Source of the DNA: Muraenolepis orangiensis
Lineage: Eukaryota; Chordata; Actinopteri; Gadiformes; Muraenolepididae
Reading direction: 5' to 3'
DNA: 64,000 nucleotides
Assembly: GCA_027704905.1 (NCBI GenBank)
Contig: CM051019.1
Coordinates: 23,621,741 to 23,685,740 of the forward strand
The notes under the pieces: generated by a model
Seen by the model: only the letters and a program-made list of their open reading frames with translations
Told to the model about the DNA's origin: nothing
The model's database searches: none
Position numbers and translations under genes: made by a program
Shown here: piece by piece, positions 21,372-34,100 of the stretch
Position numbering within the stretch: position 1 is the stretch's first letter
Layout of the letters: each line of letters starts with the position of its first letter

Positions 21372-22011
21372 AGGGGCCTTTTCTTTTCATTTCTATTAAA
21401 TCATTCTCACCTTCTATTAACTGGCTATGGTATCTGATCTTTAGTTGGTTCTGCTGCACTCTGCTTGACGTGTGCTATAGTAATACACACACTCTAGTGA
21501 GGTTTGGATGGTTCATTATTTCCTGTTCTGTGCGTTATCTACGTCTGTGGCTTTCTCCCTTTTTATGGGGCTGTTGACCTCTTTAAGTTAACGGGCCTGA
21601 CTAATTCTTCTTATCTCTCCTCTTATATTCTCTCCCTTATATCTTTTATTGATGTGTTCTTTGTTTAATCCCTGAACTTCTCCCTTTCTGATAAATACTT
21701 TCTCTTCCTATGCAATCTCTTCTCTGACTCCCACCAAAGGTTCCACTGTATGTGTTGCCTTCTACCGATGACACGGCTCTGCTGGTCCTCTTCACCCTGT
21801 GTGCCCTGTTGGAAAGTGTTCTGCCACAGTGGGATCAGTCCTTTATCAAACTTTTTTTTTTATCATTATCATAATTATTACTATTATAATTATTTATATA
21901 TTGTATCAAAATTATCAAACCCTTAACCCTGTCTTTTCCTATGGATCCCAACCCAAAACTAGATAACACCGTGGTGTCTTTTGACCAACCCAAGCTTCTT
22001 ACCTTTTCAAG
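21372..22011. other. No gene seen
   Basis: AT-rich unique-looking sequence between the CT tract and the Rex1 LINE tail. No exon with splice signals, no RNA gene and no repeat recognised. Confidence 0.4.
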
Positions 22012-25000
22012 TCAAGTCAAGTCAAGTCAAGTTTATTGTCACTTCACAGTTTACAGTTTAGTATAAAGCAGTGATGTGAAATTCTTGTGTGCAATACCCG
22101 ACGACAGACAGCAGTTATAGAATAAGATTAGATAAAAATAGATAAAAATAGAATAAAAAATAGAATAAAAAATAGAATAAGGAATATAAAATAAAAATAA
22201 AAAATGCAATTTATAAAATGCAAAAATCAGCACAGAAAAGAGCAATATATATATATAAATCAATGTAATAAAATATACATTGTTATATGTTATACGCCCT
22301 TGTTCAGCAGCCTGATGGCCTGACTGTGGAAGCTATCTCTAAGCCTATTTGTACGACACTTGATACTGCGGTATCGCCTGCCTGACGGTAATAGTGAGTA
22401 AAGTTCGTGGCTGGGGTGGGCAATGTCTTTTATAATTCTTTTGGCCTTGGCCACGCACCGCTGGTTGTAAATGTCCAGGAGGGAGGGGAGCTCACCTCCG
22501 ACGATATACTGGGCCGTCCGCACCACCCTTTGAAGCGCTCTGCGCTCGAGTGCCGTGCAGTTCCCGTACCAGGCGGTGATACACCCTGTCAGAACACTCT
22601 CGATGGTGCCGTTGTAGAATGTTCTCAGGATGCGGGGGCCCATGCTGAATTTCTTCAGACGCCTGAGAAAATACAGGCGTTGTTGGGCCCTTTTCACCAC
22701 GTGTGTGGTGTGCGTGGACCATGTGAGGTCCTCGGAGATGTGCACGCCGAGGAACTTGAAGCTGCTGACCCTCTCTACTGCAACGCCGTCGATGGAGATA
22801 GGGCTGTGCTCTCCCCTCTGCCTCCTGAAGTCCACGATCAGCTCCTTGGTCTTCTTGACGTTGAGGGCGAGGCTGTTCTCCTGGCACCACTGCTCCAGCG
22901 ATCCGACCTCCTCCCTGTAGGCTGTCTCGTCGTCGCCGGCGATCAGGCCCATCACTGTCGTGTCGTCAGCAAACTTGACGATGACGTTGGAGCTGTGCAT
23001 AGCCATGCAGTCGTGGGTGTAGAGGGAGTAGAGGAGAGGGCTCAGCACGCATCCCTGGGGGGCTCCCGTGTTGAGGGTCAGTGGCTCTGATGTGGTGCTG
23101 CCCATCCTCACCACCTGGCGGCGGTCCGACAGGAGGTTCAGTATCCAGCTGCACATGGATGGGGGTACGCCTAGACCTCTCAGCTTGGTGTCGAGCTTGG
23201 CAGGAACTATTGTGTTGAATGCTGAGCTGTAGTCCACAAACAGCATTCGCACATAACAGTTCTTCCCCTCCAAGTGGGAAAGGGCAGTGTGGAGGGCCAT
23301 GGCAATTGCGTCGTCCGTGGATCTATTTTGACGATATGCAAATTGCCATGGGTCCAGCGTGGTAGGTAACACGGAGCAAATAAAGTCCTTGACCAACCTC
23401 TCGAAGCATTTGCTAACGATCGAGGTGAGGGCCACAGGTCTGTAGTCATTCAGGCATGTTACCTTGGTTTGTTTAGGGACAGGCACGATGGTGGATATCT
23501 TGAAGACCGCGGGGACAACAGCCTGGGACAGGGAGAGGTTGAAGATGTCTGCAAAGACTCCTGCCAACTGGTCTGCGCATGCTCTGAGGACGCGGCCCGG
23601 GATGTCGTCGGGGCCTGCCGCCTTACGGATGTTCAGCCGCTTAAAGGTGCGCGCACATCCGCCTCCGAGATGCGCATCTGGCTGGTCTCCCCAGTCGGTG
23701 CTGGCTTCGGCGGGCTGCCGTTTACGTCGAACCGAGCAAAAAATGTATTTAGCTCTCCTGGGAGGGAGGTAGAGGAGTTCTCTACACAACTGGTTCTCCC
23801 TCTGAAGTTCATTATCTTCTGCAGCCCCTGCCACATACCCCTCGCATCGTGTTTCTTGAATTTATCTTCCACTCTGTCCTTATACTCCCGCTTGGCAGTG
23901 ACGATGGTCTTACGGAGGTCGTAACGGGCTCTCGTATATTCCTCCGTATTCCCGGAACCAAAGGCGGCGTTACGCGCATGTAGGGCAGCGCGAACATCGC
24001 CGTTAATCCACGGTTTCTGGTTGGGATATATCCGAACCGACTTTGTCGGAACAACGTCATCTATGCACTTGATGAACCCGGTGACCGACGACGCGTACTC
24101 GTTGATGTTATTGTCCGAGGCAACGCGGAACATGTGCCAGTCAGCGTGATCAAAACAATCCTGCAGCGTAGAATCTGATTGGTCCGACCAGCATTGGACC
24201 TCCCTCACAGCGATCGGTTGCTGCTTCAGTCTCTGCCTATAGGCGGGGAGTAGCTGGATAGAGCGGTGATCTGATTTGCCGAACGGTGGGCGGAGGAGGG
24301 CCTTGTAGCCATCACGGAAGGGAGTGTAGCAGTGGTCGAGGATCCGCTCGCCCCGTGTGTTGCTCTTTATGTGTTGGTAGAACTTCGGGAGAACCTTCTT
24401 CAGGTTCGCCTTGTTGAAGTCCCCCGCTACGATGAGAGCAGCCTCGGGGTGGGCCGACTCCTGTTCGCTGATAGCCCCGTACAGTTCCTTCAGCGCTGTG
24501 TCCATGTTGGCTTGTGGGGGAATGTAAACAGCGGTCACGGTTACCGCTGTAAACTCCCGAGGTAGCCAGTATGGACGGCACATAAGCATCAGGTACTCCA
24601 GGTCCGGGGAACAGAAAGACTTGAGGGGATGTACATGACTTTGGTTGCACCAAGATCTGTTTATCATGAGACATACCCCCCCTCCGCGATCTTTACCGGA
24701 GAGAGCCTTTGTTCTGTCCGCCCGGTGTACGGAAAATCCCGTCGGCTCGATAGCTGCGTCGGTAACCCCCTCCGACATCCATGTCTCCGTAAGGCAGATA
24801 ATGCAATTGTCCCTAGTTTCCCGGTGGAATTGAATACGAGCCTGTAGTTCGCTTAACTTATTGTCCAGAGACTGTACATTAGCCAGTAGAATGGTGGGTA
24901 GTGGGGGGCGATCGGATCGACATCTCAGCCTGACTAGCACGCCGGCTCGCTTCCCTCGCTTCCTCCGGCGACGCTTGCGCGTAATCGTGCCCAAAATGGA

Positions 25001-25270
25001 CGGAGATAATCCAGCTGTGACTTCGGGCGGGACGTCCGAGTCGAAAGAGTGAAAAAACTCCGGAAGGCGGCGAGCGACTGTCGATCTGATCTCCCAAAGT
25101 GTGCAAAAGTTATAAGTGAACTTGCTGCTAACATCCTGAACTAAAAAAGTTGCAATAAAAAGAATAAATAACAAAAAACTGCGTCGTCGTGCGGGAGCTC
25201 GCGACACGGCAGCCATCTCGTACGGCGCCATAGGTACGTAGGTACTTTTAGGTACTACATAGGTACTTTT
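22012..25270 (-). mobile_element. Near full-length Rex1/CR1-like LINE
   Basis: Minus-strand non-LTR retrotransposon. The 3' tail on the plus strand is CAAGTCAAGTCAAG followed by TTTATTGTCACTTCACAG, so transcripts end GTGACAATAAACTTGACTTG. A 3' UTR with AATAG/AAAAATAG simple sequence (22090-22260) precedes a coding region of about 2.94 kb. The 5' end is near 25270. The target duplication is not clear. A twin-primed relative is at 12753-12955. Confidence 0.85.
22290..25231 (-). pseudogene. Rex1/CR1-like LINE endonuclease-reverse transcriptase, one frameshift
   Basis: About 980 codons in two overlapping frames: 25231-23633 (N-terminal, endonuclease) and 23834-22290 (RT). The only break seen is a one-base shift near 23650, between SQMRISEADVR and FKRLNIRKAAGPD. 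APE-type endonuclease motifs: VAGDFNKAN and GKSDHRS. RT motif A FVDYSSAFNTI, motif B GAPQGCVLSPLL, motif C KFADDTTV. The C-terminus has QRLYFLRRLKKF and LPSGRRYRSIKC. The N-terminus is hydrophobic (SFLLFILFIATFLV). Otherwise intact, so insertion was recent or sequence error is possible. Confidence 0.85.
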
Positions 25271-26455
25271 CAGGCGGGGAGGATCAAATTACACTGACAG
25301 TTCTCTATTTAAGTCTTCTGTTAGGTTCCTTTATTAGGATATTCCCATACACATATCATATAACATACACTAAAATCATAACACAATATTGGTCCCATAG
25401 AATTTGTGAGCACAATGTTACAAGGGGCGTTATACACAGAGCCACCTGATCAAACGGCCTGGTCTCGTTTCCCTATATGGTCTCTTCCTACGACCCTCGG
25501 TGTCCCAGACTCCTTTTCCGTTCCCAGAACATGCCAACCCAGTTGGTCTTATTACCGATCCCAGAACGTGCCAACCTAGTTGGTCTTATTATCACAATAT
25601 CTCAGCAGTCATAGCCATGCATTGCATTATTTAAACAATATGCCTATATCACACATCCTGCTTTCGGAGCCGTGATCAGTGTACTCTTACTTCTGGTAGT
25701 TACCCCAGATACGTGACAAACTGTGTCCCCTCCTCTCCTCTCTGTTATTGTAGTGAACCGGCTGCTCAACGTCTAAACACAGACAGCCCTACCTCAGTTT
25801 ACACCATTACCCAAAGACAAACTCCTCCGCAAGTCTTGTGTGAGGCTGATGAGGAGGATGAAGGTCCCTCGTTTCATGTTCTCAGGGGTAGCGTGTATGT
25901 CTGCAGTTTGCACTTTGACAAGGAGAGCATATACGTCTCCAAAAGTGGGCAGAATAGGCTAATAATGTCGGGTATGTGTGTGATTAAAAGCACTGGTCCT
26001 GACCCCCACACACACTCCATCTCTCATCTGAATAGAGCCACATATTGTCGGGTGTGTGTGTGATTTAAAGCACTGGTCCCAAGTAGGGCTGGGCGATACG
26101 GACCAAAACCCGGGATTTTTTGGCTGCATCGCGATATACACGATATATACGATATATAGATAGATAGATATATATCGATATATATATATAGACATATACA
26201 TATCTCTATCTATAGGTATTTTATACAAATTCGGTTTTAACTCAATGCCACAAGTATGTCACAAGCACTTTTATTTTAAGACAACTCATATTCACAAGAA
26301 TAACAGGCATTCCCTTTTAGAAAACATACAGCTGCACACTACATATTAACACGTAAATGAAAAGGTACATTGAAATAATCAAAATCCATCAAATAAATCG
26401 CCTATATCATATACATACCTCTGCTTCTACACAAAATCACCTTCGTTATTCAAGA
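25271..26455. other. Mostly unassigned; simple-repeat scraps
   Basis: A 38-bp direct repeat (CCCAGAACATGCCAACCCAG and CCCAGAACGTGCCAACCTAG) occurs at about 25523-25590. GGGCTGGGCGATACGGACC followed by TATA/CGATAT-rich sequence at 26088-26220 resembles a common fish DNA-transposon end. A 63-bp direct repeat with AATGTCGGGTGTGTGTG lies at 25965-26065. No host exon is supported. Confidence 0.4.
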
Positions 26456-26640
26456 TTCAAGATTCAAGATAACTTTATTTATCCGGAGGGAAATTAAGGT
26501 GCAACAGTTGAGACAGGGGGAATAAATGCACACAAAGTATACTAATACCTAAAAAACGAAATAACAACAAAATAAACTAGTATTACAAAATATAACTAAA
26601 TTAAATCGAAATGTATGTGTTATATATGTGTTATATGGCG
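26456..26640 (-). mobile_element. L2-type LINE 3' tail fragment
   Basis: GATTCAAGATAACTTTATTT followed by ATCCGGAGGGAAATTAAGG matches the 3' UTR end of the element at 34403-37983 in minus orientation. Only about 185 bp are kept. Confidence 0.75.
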
Positions 26641-26726
26641 ATATATATTTGAGTAAGAGATTCTGCTCTGACAACTAAGCTAAACTTTTACCTGTTAAGA
26701 TTGTGCAACAGAAAGTTAATGTTCAG

Positions 26727-27100
26727 TGGACTTTTTTTCTGTGAAGAACCCAGAGAGGGTTATTTGGGTATTATTTATTTCATAAATAGTGTTATTATAT
26801 ATTTCCCGACTTTATTTTTTCTGTGAAGAACCCAGAGAGGGTTATTTGGTTATTATTTATTTCACAAATAGTGTTATTTATTTCCTGACTTTTTTCTGTG
26901 AAGATCCCAGAGAGGGTTATTTGGTTATTATTTATTTCATAAATAGTGTTATTTATTTCCTGACTTTTTTCTGTGAAGAACCCAGAGAGGGTTATTTGGT
27001 TATTATTTATTTCATAAATAGTGTTATTTATTTCATTAATAGTGTTATTATTTATTTCCTGACTTTTTTTTCTGTGAAGATCCCGGAAAGGGTTATTAAT
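26727..27100. repeat. About 75-bp tandem repeat, five copies
   Basis: Units contain TTTTTTCTGTGAAGAACCCA and GAGAGGGTTATTTGG, then TTATTTATTTCATAAATAGT. One unit has an internal duplication of the CATAAATAGTGTTATTTATT part. Confidence 0.85.
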
Positions 27101-27139
27101 ATTTGGTTATGTGTGGCTTTCTGGAAAACAATAAATGTT

Positions 27140-27262
27140 TACGTTTAGGCACCCCTGCGATCGTCACACTTTTTCTGTTACAAACTGACCCCGGCCCCCA
27201 TCAGAGAAGGGAAAAGTTATGTGGCCCTCACAGGAAAAAGTTTGGGGACCCCTGCTGTAGAG
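27140..27262. mobile_element. hAT-like right terminus
   Basis: Ends AAAAAGTTTGGGGACCCCTG, complementary to the CAGGGGTCCCCAAAC type of hAT end. No left mate with the expected CTGTAGAG target copy was found, so the element is partial or chimeric. Confidence 0.5.
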
Positions 27263-28240
27263 TGTTCATTCACTAGTTGAACCACATCGTCTGGACCGAC
27301 TTTTGGAAGGTTGTGCAGCGATGTTGTCCAGCGATAACTGACCTCCATGGTGAATGCCAAGGTGAACGCATTAACCGGAACTTGGGATACACTGCTCCGG
27401 CGGGTTCTTCCGGCGTTCTAATCTACTGTGATATAGGCCTATTGTATTTTATCCTTACCATTTTGACGGATCCTCTCAGAACGCAGATCTGGACAATCAG
27501 AGATTATTCAGCAGCCAACACTCTCACCTAATCCCTCTAGTCTAGCTATGCAGAGTTCATGAGATGGTTCTGCTAGTCTCTGTGTTGGGCCTTTGGGAGT
27601 GTTGGTCAGCTGCGTCTCCTCTCGTCCGTCCTTGCGCCCCCGTCGATGATCACGTTGCTCTAATCGGCAGATCCTCAGATACACATATTAACTGTGCTCC
27701 AACCTGAGCACAGGTTGAGATACGATACAATTCAATACAATATTCCATGGAACAGGGAGCAAGAGATCTCTACCTGACAGACCGGATAACCAGTTAACTG
27801 CCTGACAGTAGTTCACCTGAAAAGACTGCCGCTTCTCAGATTCAAACACATATTTAACCCGTTCATACTCCGCCTGGTCATCGCTTGGTCGTCATTTTCC
27901 CTCCAGACCGTGCTTTGCGATCGTTATCTATCCGGCTCTCAATGTCTGTGTGGCAGGGCGACCGCCCCCATCAACGACCCCTTTCTGCGACCGGTCATCC
28001 GCGACGGCTTCCACCTCCTTCCGGCCCTGAGGGTCATTCTGTTATCTATTCTCTAATACACTCCTCCGCGGCCTTCAACTGCCGGGTCAACACTTTCTGC
28101 TGAGCAATAACATTTGTGTCTAACACACTACTTATCTAAAGGGTGGGGTACATGGGAACACTCCTAACACATGAATACACACTTCTAACTTTTACCAAAT
28201 ATCCATGTATTATTTACATGAAATACACATTAATTTTCTT
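27263..28240. other. No gene seen
   Basis: Moderately GC-rich sequence with no matching copy in the window, no convincing open frame with splice signals, and no recognised repeat. The lines around 27.88-28.08 kb have an open 72-codon frame without family resemblance. Confidence 0.35.
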
Positions 28241-28335
28241 GATTCTTACCAGAGCAGCAACCGTACAAGGACTAGCAGGTTCAAGGATAGTTTTCATCCC
28301 CAGGCAGTGACCTACTGAACTGCTAGGAGTGCTGC
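28240..28335 (+). mobile_element. LINE C-terminal/3' UTR scrap
   Basis: The stretch ACCGTACAAGGACTAGCAGG ... TCATCCCCAGGCAGTGACC resembles the end of Rex1/CR1-like ORFs (basic RF-x-SF-P-x-A-x-x-LLN region) in decayed form. Confidence 0.4.
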
Positions 28336-28452
28336 CACTATCATAACATGTCATTTACATTACACTATCATAACATGTCATTTACATTACACTATCATAA
28401 CATGTCATTTACATTACACTATCATAACATGTCATTTACATTACACTATCAT
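28336..28452. repeat. 27-bp tandem repeat, about four copies
   Basis: Unit CACTATCATAACATGTCATT plus TACATTA, almost perfect copies. The frame is open through it only because 27 is a multiple of 3. Confidence 0.92.
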
Positions 28453-28642
28453 ACTTTGCTGGACTTTCTGGACTCACTCTGGACTAAATCTTTTTGCACA
28501 ATTCAACACATTTACATATCATCCATCAGTCAATTTGTTGTTCTTTTTGTGTTCATTTTTATTGTATATAGTATTTTTTCATGGTATTGTTTTGTAGATT
28601 CATACTGCGGCATGGAATTGGGAGTAAGCATTCCATTATAGG

Positions 28643-30043
28643 AGTCAGATATCCCACCAGCCCCAAATCTGTTGGAGATAAACTGCAACCCCCCCACCAA
28701 GACAGAAATCAGAAAAGCCATTAAGGCCTTAAGAGGAGGGAAAGCAGAGGGACCAGACGGGATCCCAGCAGAAGCTCTTAAGGCTGACATTGAAACCTCC
28801 ACCAACATGCTCCACCACCTCATGCAAACCATCTGGGAGAAAGAAAATGTCCCATCTGACTGGAAAGATGGCCACATCGTGAAAATCCCCAAAAAAGGAG
28901 ACCTCAGGGAATGTAAAAATGACAGAGGAATAATGCTCCTTTCAACACCGGGGAAGGTGCTCAACCACATCCTGCTGGAAAGGCTCCAGAAGTGGGTCCA
29001 TGAGAAACTGAGGGAAAACCAGGCTGGCTTCAGGAACAACCGATCCTGTGGAGACCAAATCGCCACCCTTAGAATTATCATCGAACAGTCCATTGAATGG
29101 AACTCTTCTGTCTATGTGAATTTCATAGATTTTGAGAAAGCCTTTGACAGCGTGGATAGGGAAATGCTGTGGAAACTGATGGCCCACTATGGGATCCCAG
29201 CAAAGATCATCAACATCATAAGGAACACCTACCAAGGGATGAGATGCCAAGTCCTCCATGAAGGATGTATATCAGAAGCTTTCGAGGTCCTGACTGGTGT
29301 GCGGCAGGGGTGCCTGCTCTCAGCCTTTCTTTTCCTCCTCTGCATAGACTGGGTGATGAAAGAAACAACCAGCAACTGAACAACCGGCATACAATGGAGC
29401 TTGACAGAGCAGCTGGAAGATCTGGATTTCGCTGATGACCTGGCACTACTGGCTCACACACATCAACAGATGCAGGAAAAATCGGGAAAACTGGAAGAAA
29501 CTGCTGCTCTGCTCGGGCTCAAAATAAACTCATCCAAAACCAAAGTAATGCGTATCAACAGCAAGAACAACACTCAAGACCAAGACCAAGCTACAAATCT
29601 TCAACTCAAACGTAAAGACCACTCTACTATATGGCTCAGAATCCTGGAAAACCACCACCACTATACTCAATAAGCTACAGACCTTCACCAACCGGTGCCT
29701 CAGACGCCTCCTGGGAATATACTGGCCCAACACCATCTCTAACGCCAACCTGTGGGAACTCAGCAAACAGGACACAATAGAAATTCAAATCCAGAGGAGG
29801 AAGTGGAAGTGGATAGGTCACACACTCAGAAGAAAGAAATCAATCACAAAGCGGGCGCTGACATGGAACCCACAGGGCAGGAGGAAGAGAGGCAGACCAA
29901 AAACCACCTGGAGAAGAACCACAAAACAGGAGATGAAGAAAGAAGGGCTTTCCTGGCAAGATCTGGAGCGGAGGGCACAAGACCGAAGAGGATGGAGGAG
30001 CTTCGTCGACGGCCTATGTTCCTTTGGGAATTTAAAGGCCTAA
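28643..30043 (+). pseudogene. RTE-like LINE reverse transcriptase, decayed
   Basis: Begins GAGTCAGATATCCCACC and encodes an RT N-terminal part (KALRGGKAEGPDGIPAEALK), motif A FIDFEKAFDSVDR, motif B GVRQGCLLSAF and motif C LDFADDLALL. The C-terminal region has RRKWKWIGHTLRR and GRPKTTWRR, usual for RTE-type elements, and ends at TAA 30041-30043. Breaks: in-frame TGA at 29377-29379 and a deletion with frame change near 29580. The endonuclease half is missing (5' truncation). Confidence 0.8.
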
Positions 30044-30973
30044 ATAAAAATAAAATAAATTCCATTATACTTGTTGCAAATGGCCAATAAATCTATTATA
30101 TATTGTATCTTGTTGTTCCAACTGTTGTTCTCTGATCATTAAAGACCAGTTCTCTATATTGTTCTTTCATAGAAGTGAAAGTTTTATGAAAGGCCCTTCT
30201 TTAAAGCAGGAAAAAAAGTTTTTTCATGAATAAATAAAGACATAAGGCAACAGGGTGAATGGGATTGTACTATTATCTTTTTATTTTTTAAATGTAGATA
30301 ACAATGGGAATCGGGTAGGAGGGAAAAAAATCACATTCTGGCATATTTATATTATTTATGGGACAATTCAAATAACTCAAAACAAAACAATAAAAATAAA
30401 AACAAAAAAATAAAATATATATCTCCATATTTTTGAGATATTAATATTTTAAATGTGTACATACCTAGAAGAACAGAGAGTAGATGGTTTTATGCCCAAC
30501 AGGAAGAAAACGGTAAAAACCCAAAAGCATGAACTGTGACATAACTAGAAGTAAGTCTATCAATGGAATCATGATGGTCATTACAAGCTATAACGACTTA
30601 TTATTACATGAATTAATCTCACTGAATAAGGTACGATCTCTTGTTGATTGTTCTGTTGATCTTGTTTCATATATTCTATGCTTGGTCTGTGGCGCCCTCT
30701 AAAGGACAAAACATGAACTGATTTGAAAAGCATGTTTCCCATCATTTACATTTAGAGCACGTGTTCAGCAACTATCGTCTGGTGAACGCTGTATTAATAA
30801 CACATTATAGATTACACTGTTCACTACTGAGTGTAGGCCTAGGCCTACTGCTGGCTGCCTTTAAGCAATACAAAGGAACACTAAGTTGGTTGCGTTGCAT
30901 CTGAACGCCACACAACAACAAGCTAGCTCTGACCACTTCAACCTGCTGTCATCACGCGGCCTCCACACGTTTG
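30044..30973. other. 3' flank of gene B, repeated at 60.42-61.11 kb
   Basis: Parallel to the E tail block: GTTGTTCCAACTGTTGTTCT occurs here once but as eight copies at 60.43 kb, then AGTTTTTCATGAATAAATAA. It may contain the 3' UTR of gene B. A good AATAAA is not obvious close to the stop. At 61.1 kb most of the terminal exon and about 560 bp of this flank are deleted. Confidence 0.5.
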
Positions 30974-31132
30974 TCATTTCACCAGTCGGTGGACGGAGAC
31001 AAAATGGACGCCGGCGTCCGCCGTGTCCCTGACACATGTAGGAGGGCCCCTGGTGTTTCCTACACATGTGGGACGGCCCCTGGTGTTCTCGTAGATGTCC
31101 GCTTGGCCGGGTTCACCGGGGCCCACTTGGTC
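30974..31132 (-). CDS. Gene B terminal exon (cytoplasmic)
   Basis: Acceptor CCGCTTCAG precedes GACCAAGTG at 31132. The phase-0 exon runs to TGA at 30974-30976. The encoded tail contains QADIYENT, where YEN fits the pYxN type of SH2 (Grb2-like) binding site, then a small duplication (RGRPTCVGNT / RGPPTCVRDT). In the E block at 61.12 kb only a few bases of this exon survive. Confidence 0.5.
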   Translation of the reverse strand, partial: DQVGPGEPGQADIYENTRGRPTCVGNTRGPPTCVRDTADAGVHFVSVHRLVK

Positions 31133-34100
31133 CTGAAGCGGTGGAAAACATAAATGAAACATGAGACGTATGACAAAAATCACCTTTCTATCAGCAGTTG
31201 CACACAACCAGCGTATACCTTGTTCACCCAGCAGCCATATTGGTTTACCCTTCCCGTCCCAACAAACCAATGTGAGGGGTATTCTCATAGGCTGTGTCCA
31301 AAATCGTTCCCTCATTCCCTACTCCTTTCTGCCTACAAAGGGAGTTCAATGCAGGACACTATAATGAAATCCTTCCCTCATTCCCTACACCCTACTTCCT
31401 CTCTAGTAGTTCAATGTAGAGGACTATATAGTGAAATCCTTCCCTCATTCCCTACTTCCTACTCCCTCTCTAGTAGTTCAATGTAGAGGACTATATAGTG
31501 AAATCCTTCCCTCATTCCCTACTTCCTACTCCCTCTCTAGTAGTTCAATGTAGAGGACTATATAGTGAAATCCTTCCCTCATTCCCTACTTCCTACTCCC
31601 TCTCTAGTAGTTCAATGTAGAGGACTATATAGTGAAATCCTTCCCTCATTCCCTACTTCCTATTCCCTCTCTAGTAGTTTAATGTAGTTTCAGCGCTATG
31701 CATGATGGGATATATGCTCGGTTCGTGACCATCGGTTGAATGCTTCTTTATTTACAATGCATTGTGGGATACGATGAGTGCACTTTATCGGGTATATTAA
31801 TTCTCAATATGCATTTGGACAGCACTACACAATTTCAAACTCACTATAGTGCACTATACATATACTACTGACTATCTAGTGCACTAGATAGTGAGTAGGG
31901 AGTGGTTTGGGACACAGCCATTGGGCCCAGCGGGAGGGACTGGCGTTGTGTGGACATGCGGTGGTGGGGTCACGTGAAGGCAGAAGGTTTACCTGTGCTG
32001 AGCCTACTGGCCCCTGCTCACCCCACTGGACCACAGAGGGGCCCCCGGGAGCCTCGTCCAGGTCCTGGTCCACGGTGTACTGCTGGAACACGTTCACATA
32101 AGATAAGATAAGCACTTTATTTGCCCCGAAGAACATTGAAATACAAACTATAGCTGCAAAAGAAAAGTGTATATATCTACACGATAACATTATTGCTCAC
32201 ATCCACTCTTACTCAATACAGTCACAGAGTTACTCCTGCTCACATCCACCACAATTAGCAAGAACAGGTCATTAAGAGAGACCTAACCGCTGAACCCCAC
32301 TTGTCCATTGGTTTACATTAGAGGACTCCCTCTAGTGCAGGGGGTCCAAACTGATGCCCGCTGCCCATTTCATCACCTAACCCTAACCCTGCTTCCATTG
32401 AGTGAAAAGCTGTTTCTATCCTAGGTGAGTTAAACATGTATTCTCTACACTACGGAGCAACACAGTAAACAGACAACAGACATCCAGTCCCCCGGACCAC
32501 CGATACAACCCCATACTCCTGGTCGTCCTCTGGGGTCTTTAAACTCACCATGCACTCTTCAGCTGACATCTTGTTTCCTAGTGAAGGGGAAAACACAGTG
32601 TTTCCATGGCGATATAGAGGTGTGGGGGTGTAGATGTAAACGTGGTCAAACAGGTCAAAGTAAAGTGAACTTTATTAGCCACACCCTTAATCACAGTTAC
32701 AGTCTCAAGGGGCTTCATAGGCCCCTCCCCCTCAAGGCCTGAACTTTAGGACCAGGACACACTCCTCATAACAGGCACTATATGGATTGGAAATGGCGTC
32801 TAAATGCTGCAAGCATGTCATGTCAGTGGAAAGCCAGCCCTCTACATACACTAGCTGCTATACAAGTCTACCTTAGTGACATTATGCCATTATATACATA
32901 AATGTGTTTTTAAAATTATGTTGATTTAAATTTCATTTCAAGTACATCACCCTAAAGACATGCTATGAGAATTAACTTTCATTCTAGCTTGCTAGTTTTC
33001 CATTTTCCATGAAGCGTCTGTACTGTATGAATGCTTGTGAACTGCTCTATTTTGATGTCCGCGTACCTCAGAGTTATGCTACTGTCTACTTCAACAAATG
33101 TACATCTTGTAAGTCGCTTTGGATAAAAGCATCTGCCAAATGCCCTAAATGTAAATGTAAATGTAAATGTACTTCACTGATCACTGAAGACATCAACAAC
33201 AAGGAAATGTTATGATATGCCCAAATATGTCCATCTAATGAACCACGTGTGTGTGTGTGTGTCTGTCTGTCTGTTATTATCATTATTATCAATATTATCA
33301 CTATTATTATAATTATTATTTTTAATTATTATTATTGTTCTTTCTTTCCCCATTATTATTATTAAAATCAAGAAGGAAGGAACACAGAACGGTGGCCAAA
33401 CAGGCCGATTGCAGGGCGACTAAACAGTAATCAGACAGACAGAGGATAACAAGATGGCGTTCGGCGGTCTCTCCTCACCTCTCGTCCTCCACCAGCCAAC
33501 GAGGCGGAGCAGAACCACCAGGGTGAGGACGGAGAAGCCCAGCAGCACCGCCACATGCAGCAGGACCCCAGGTCCCCACGTCACCGCTGCAAGACATCAG
33601 TCACAACATCTCCTGATTGTGAAGTGCGTTGAGGTCAGGCCACGGGTTAGAAAAGCACTTTATTCACTCACAGAGTCCATTCACCCATTTGTTAACAACC
33701 TACAGGGTATCTGTCTGGAACCACAGAAAACTAGAGTTCCCCCTCAGTAGAGCGCATATACCTCCACCCCACCAAATAGTCCCCTGTGGTGAAAACGTGT
33801 GGTTGAGATGCAGTCAGATATGTTAGAAGACACATAACCGACTCATCACCAAAAAAAACCTATGGGTGGTTTTCACCCACGTGACTAAGTCCTTGACAAC
33901 GGTTGCTATCCGCCATGTTGGAGCCCCTCGAACGTAAACACTGAGTGATAAATATAGACGCTCGAGTGAAGAAAACGATGGTTCATTGTATTCTAGTTGG
34001 CTGTGGAAGTAAAAGGACGGCGTAGGACTATTCCGTATACCTTCTGTTCTCAAGGTGAAGAGTTCTAAAAACTTACTGAAGAGAGAAGAGAAGCTTGGAT

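Noticed and set aside
22407..23090. 227-codon plus-strand frame
   Set aside because: It is the antisense shadow of the Rex1-like RT, whose motifs are clear on the minus strand.
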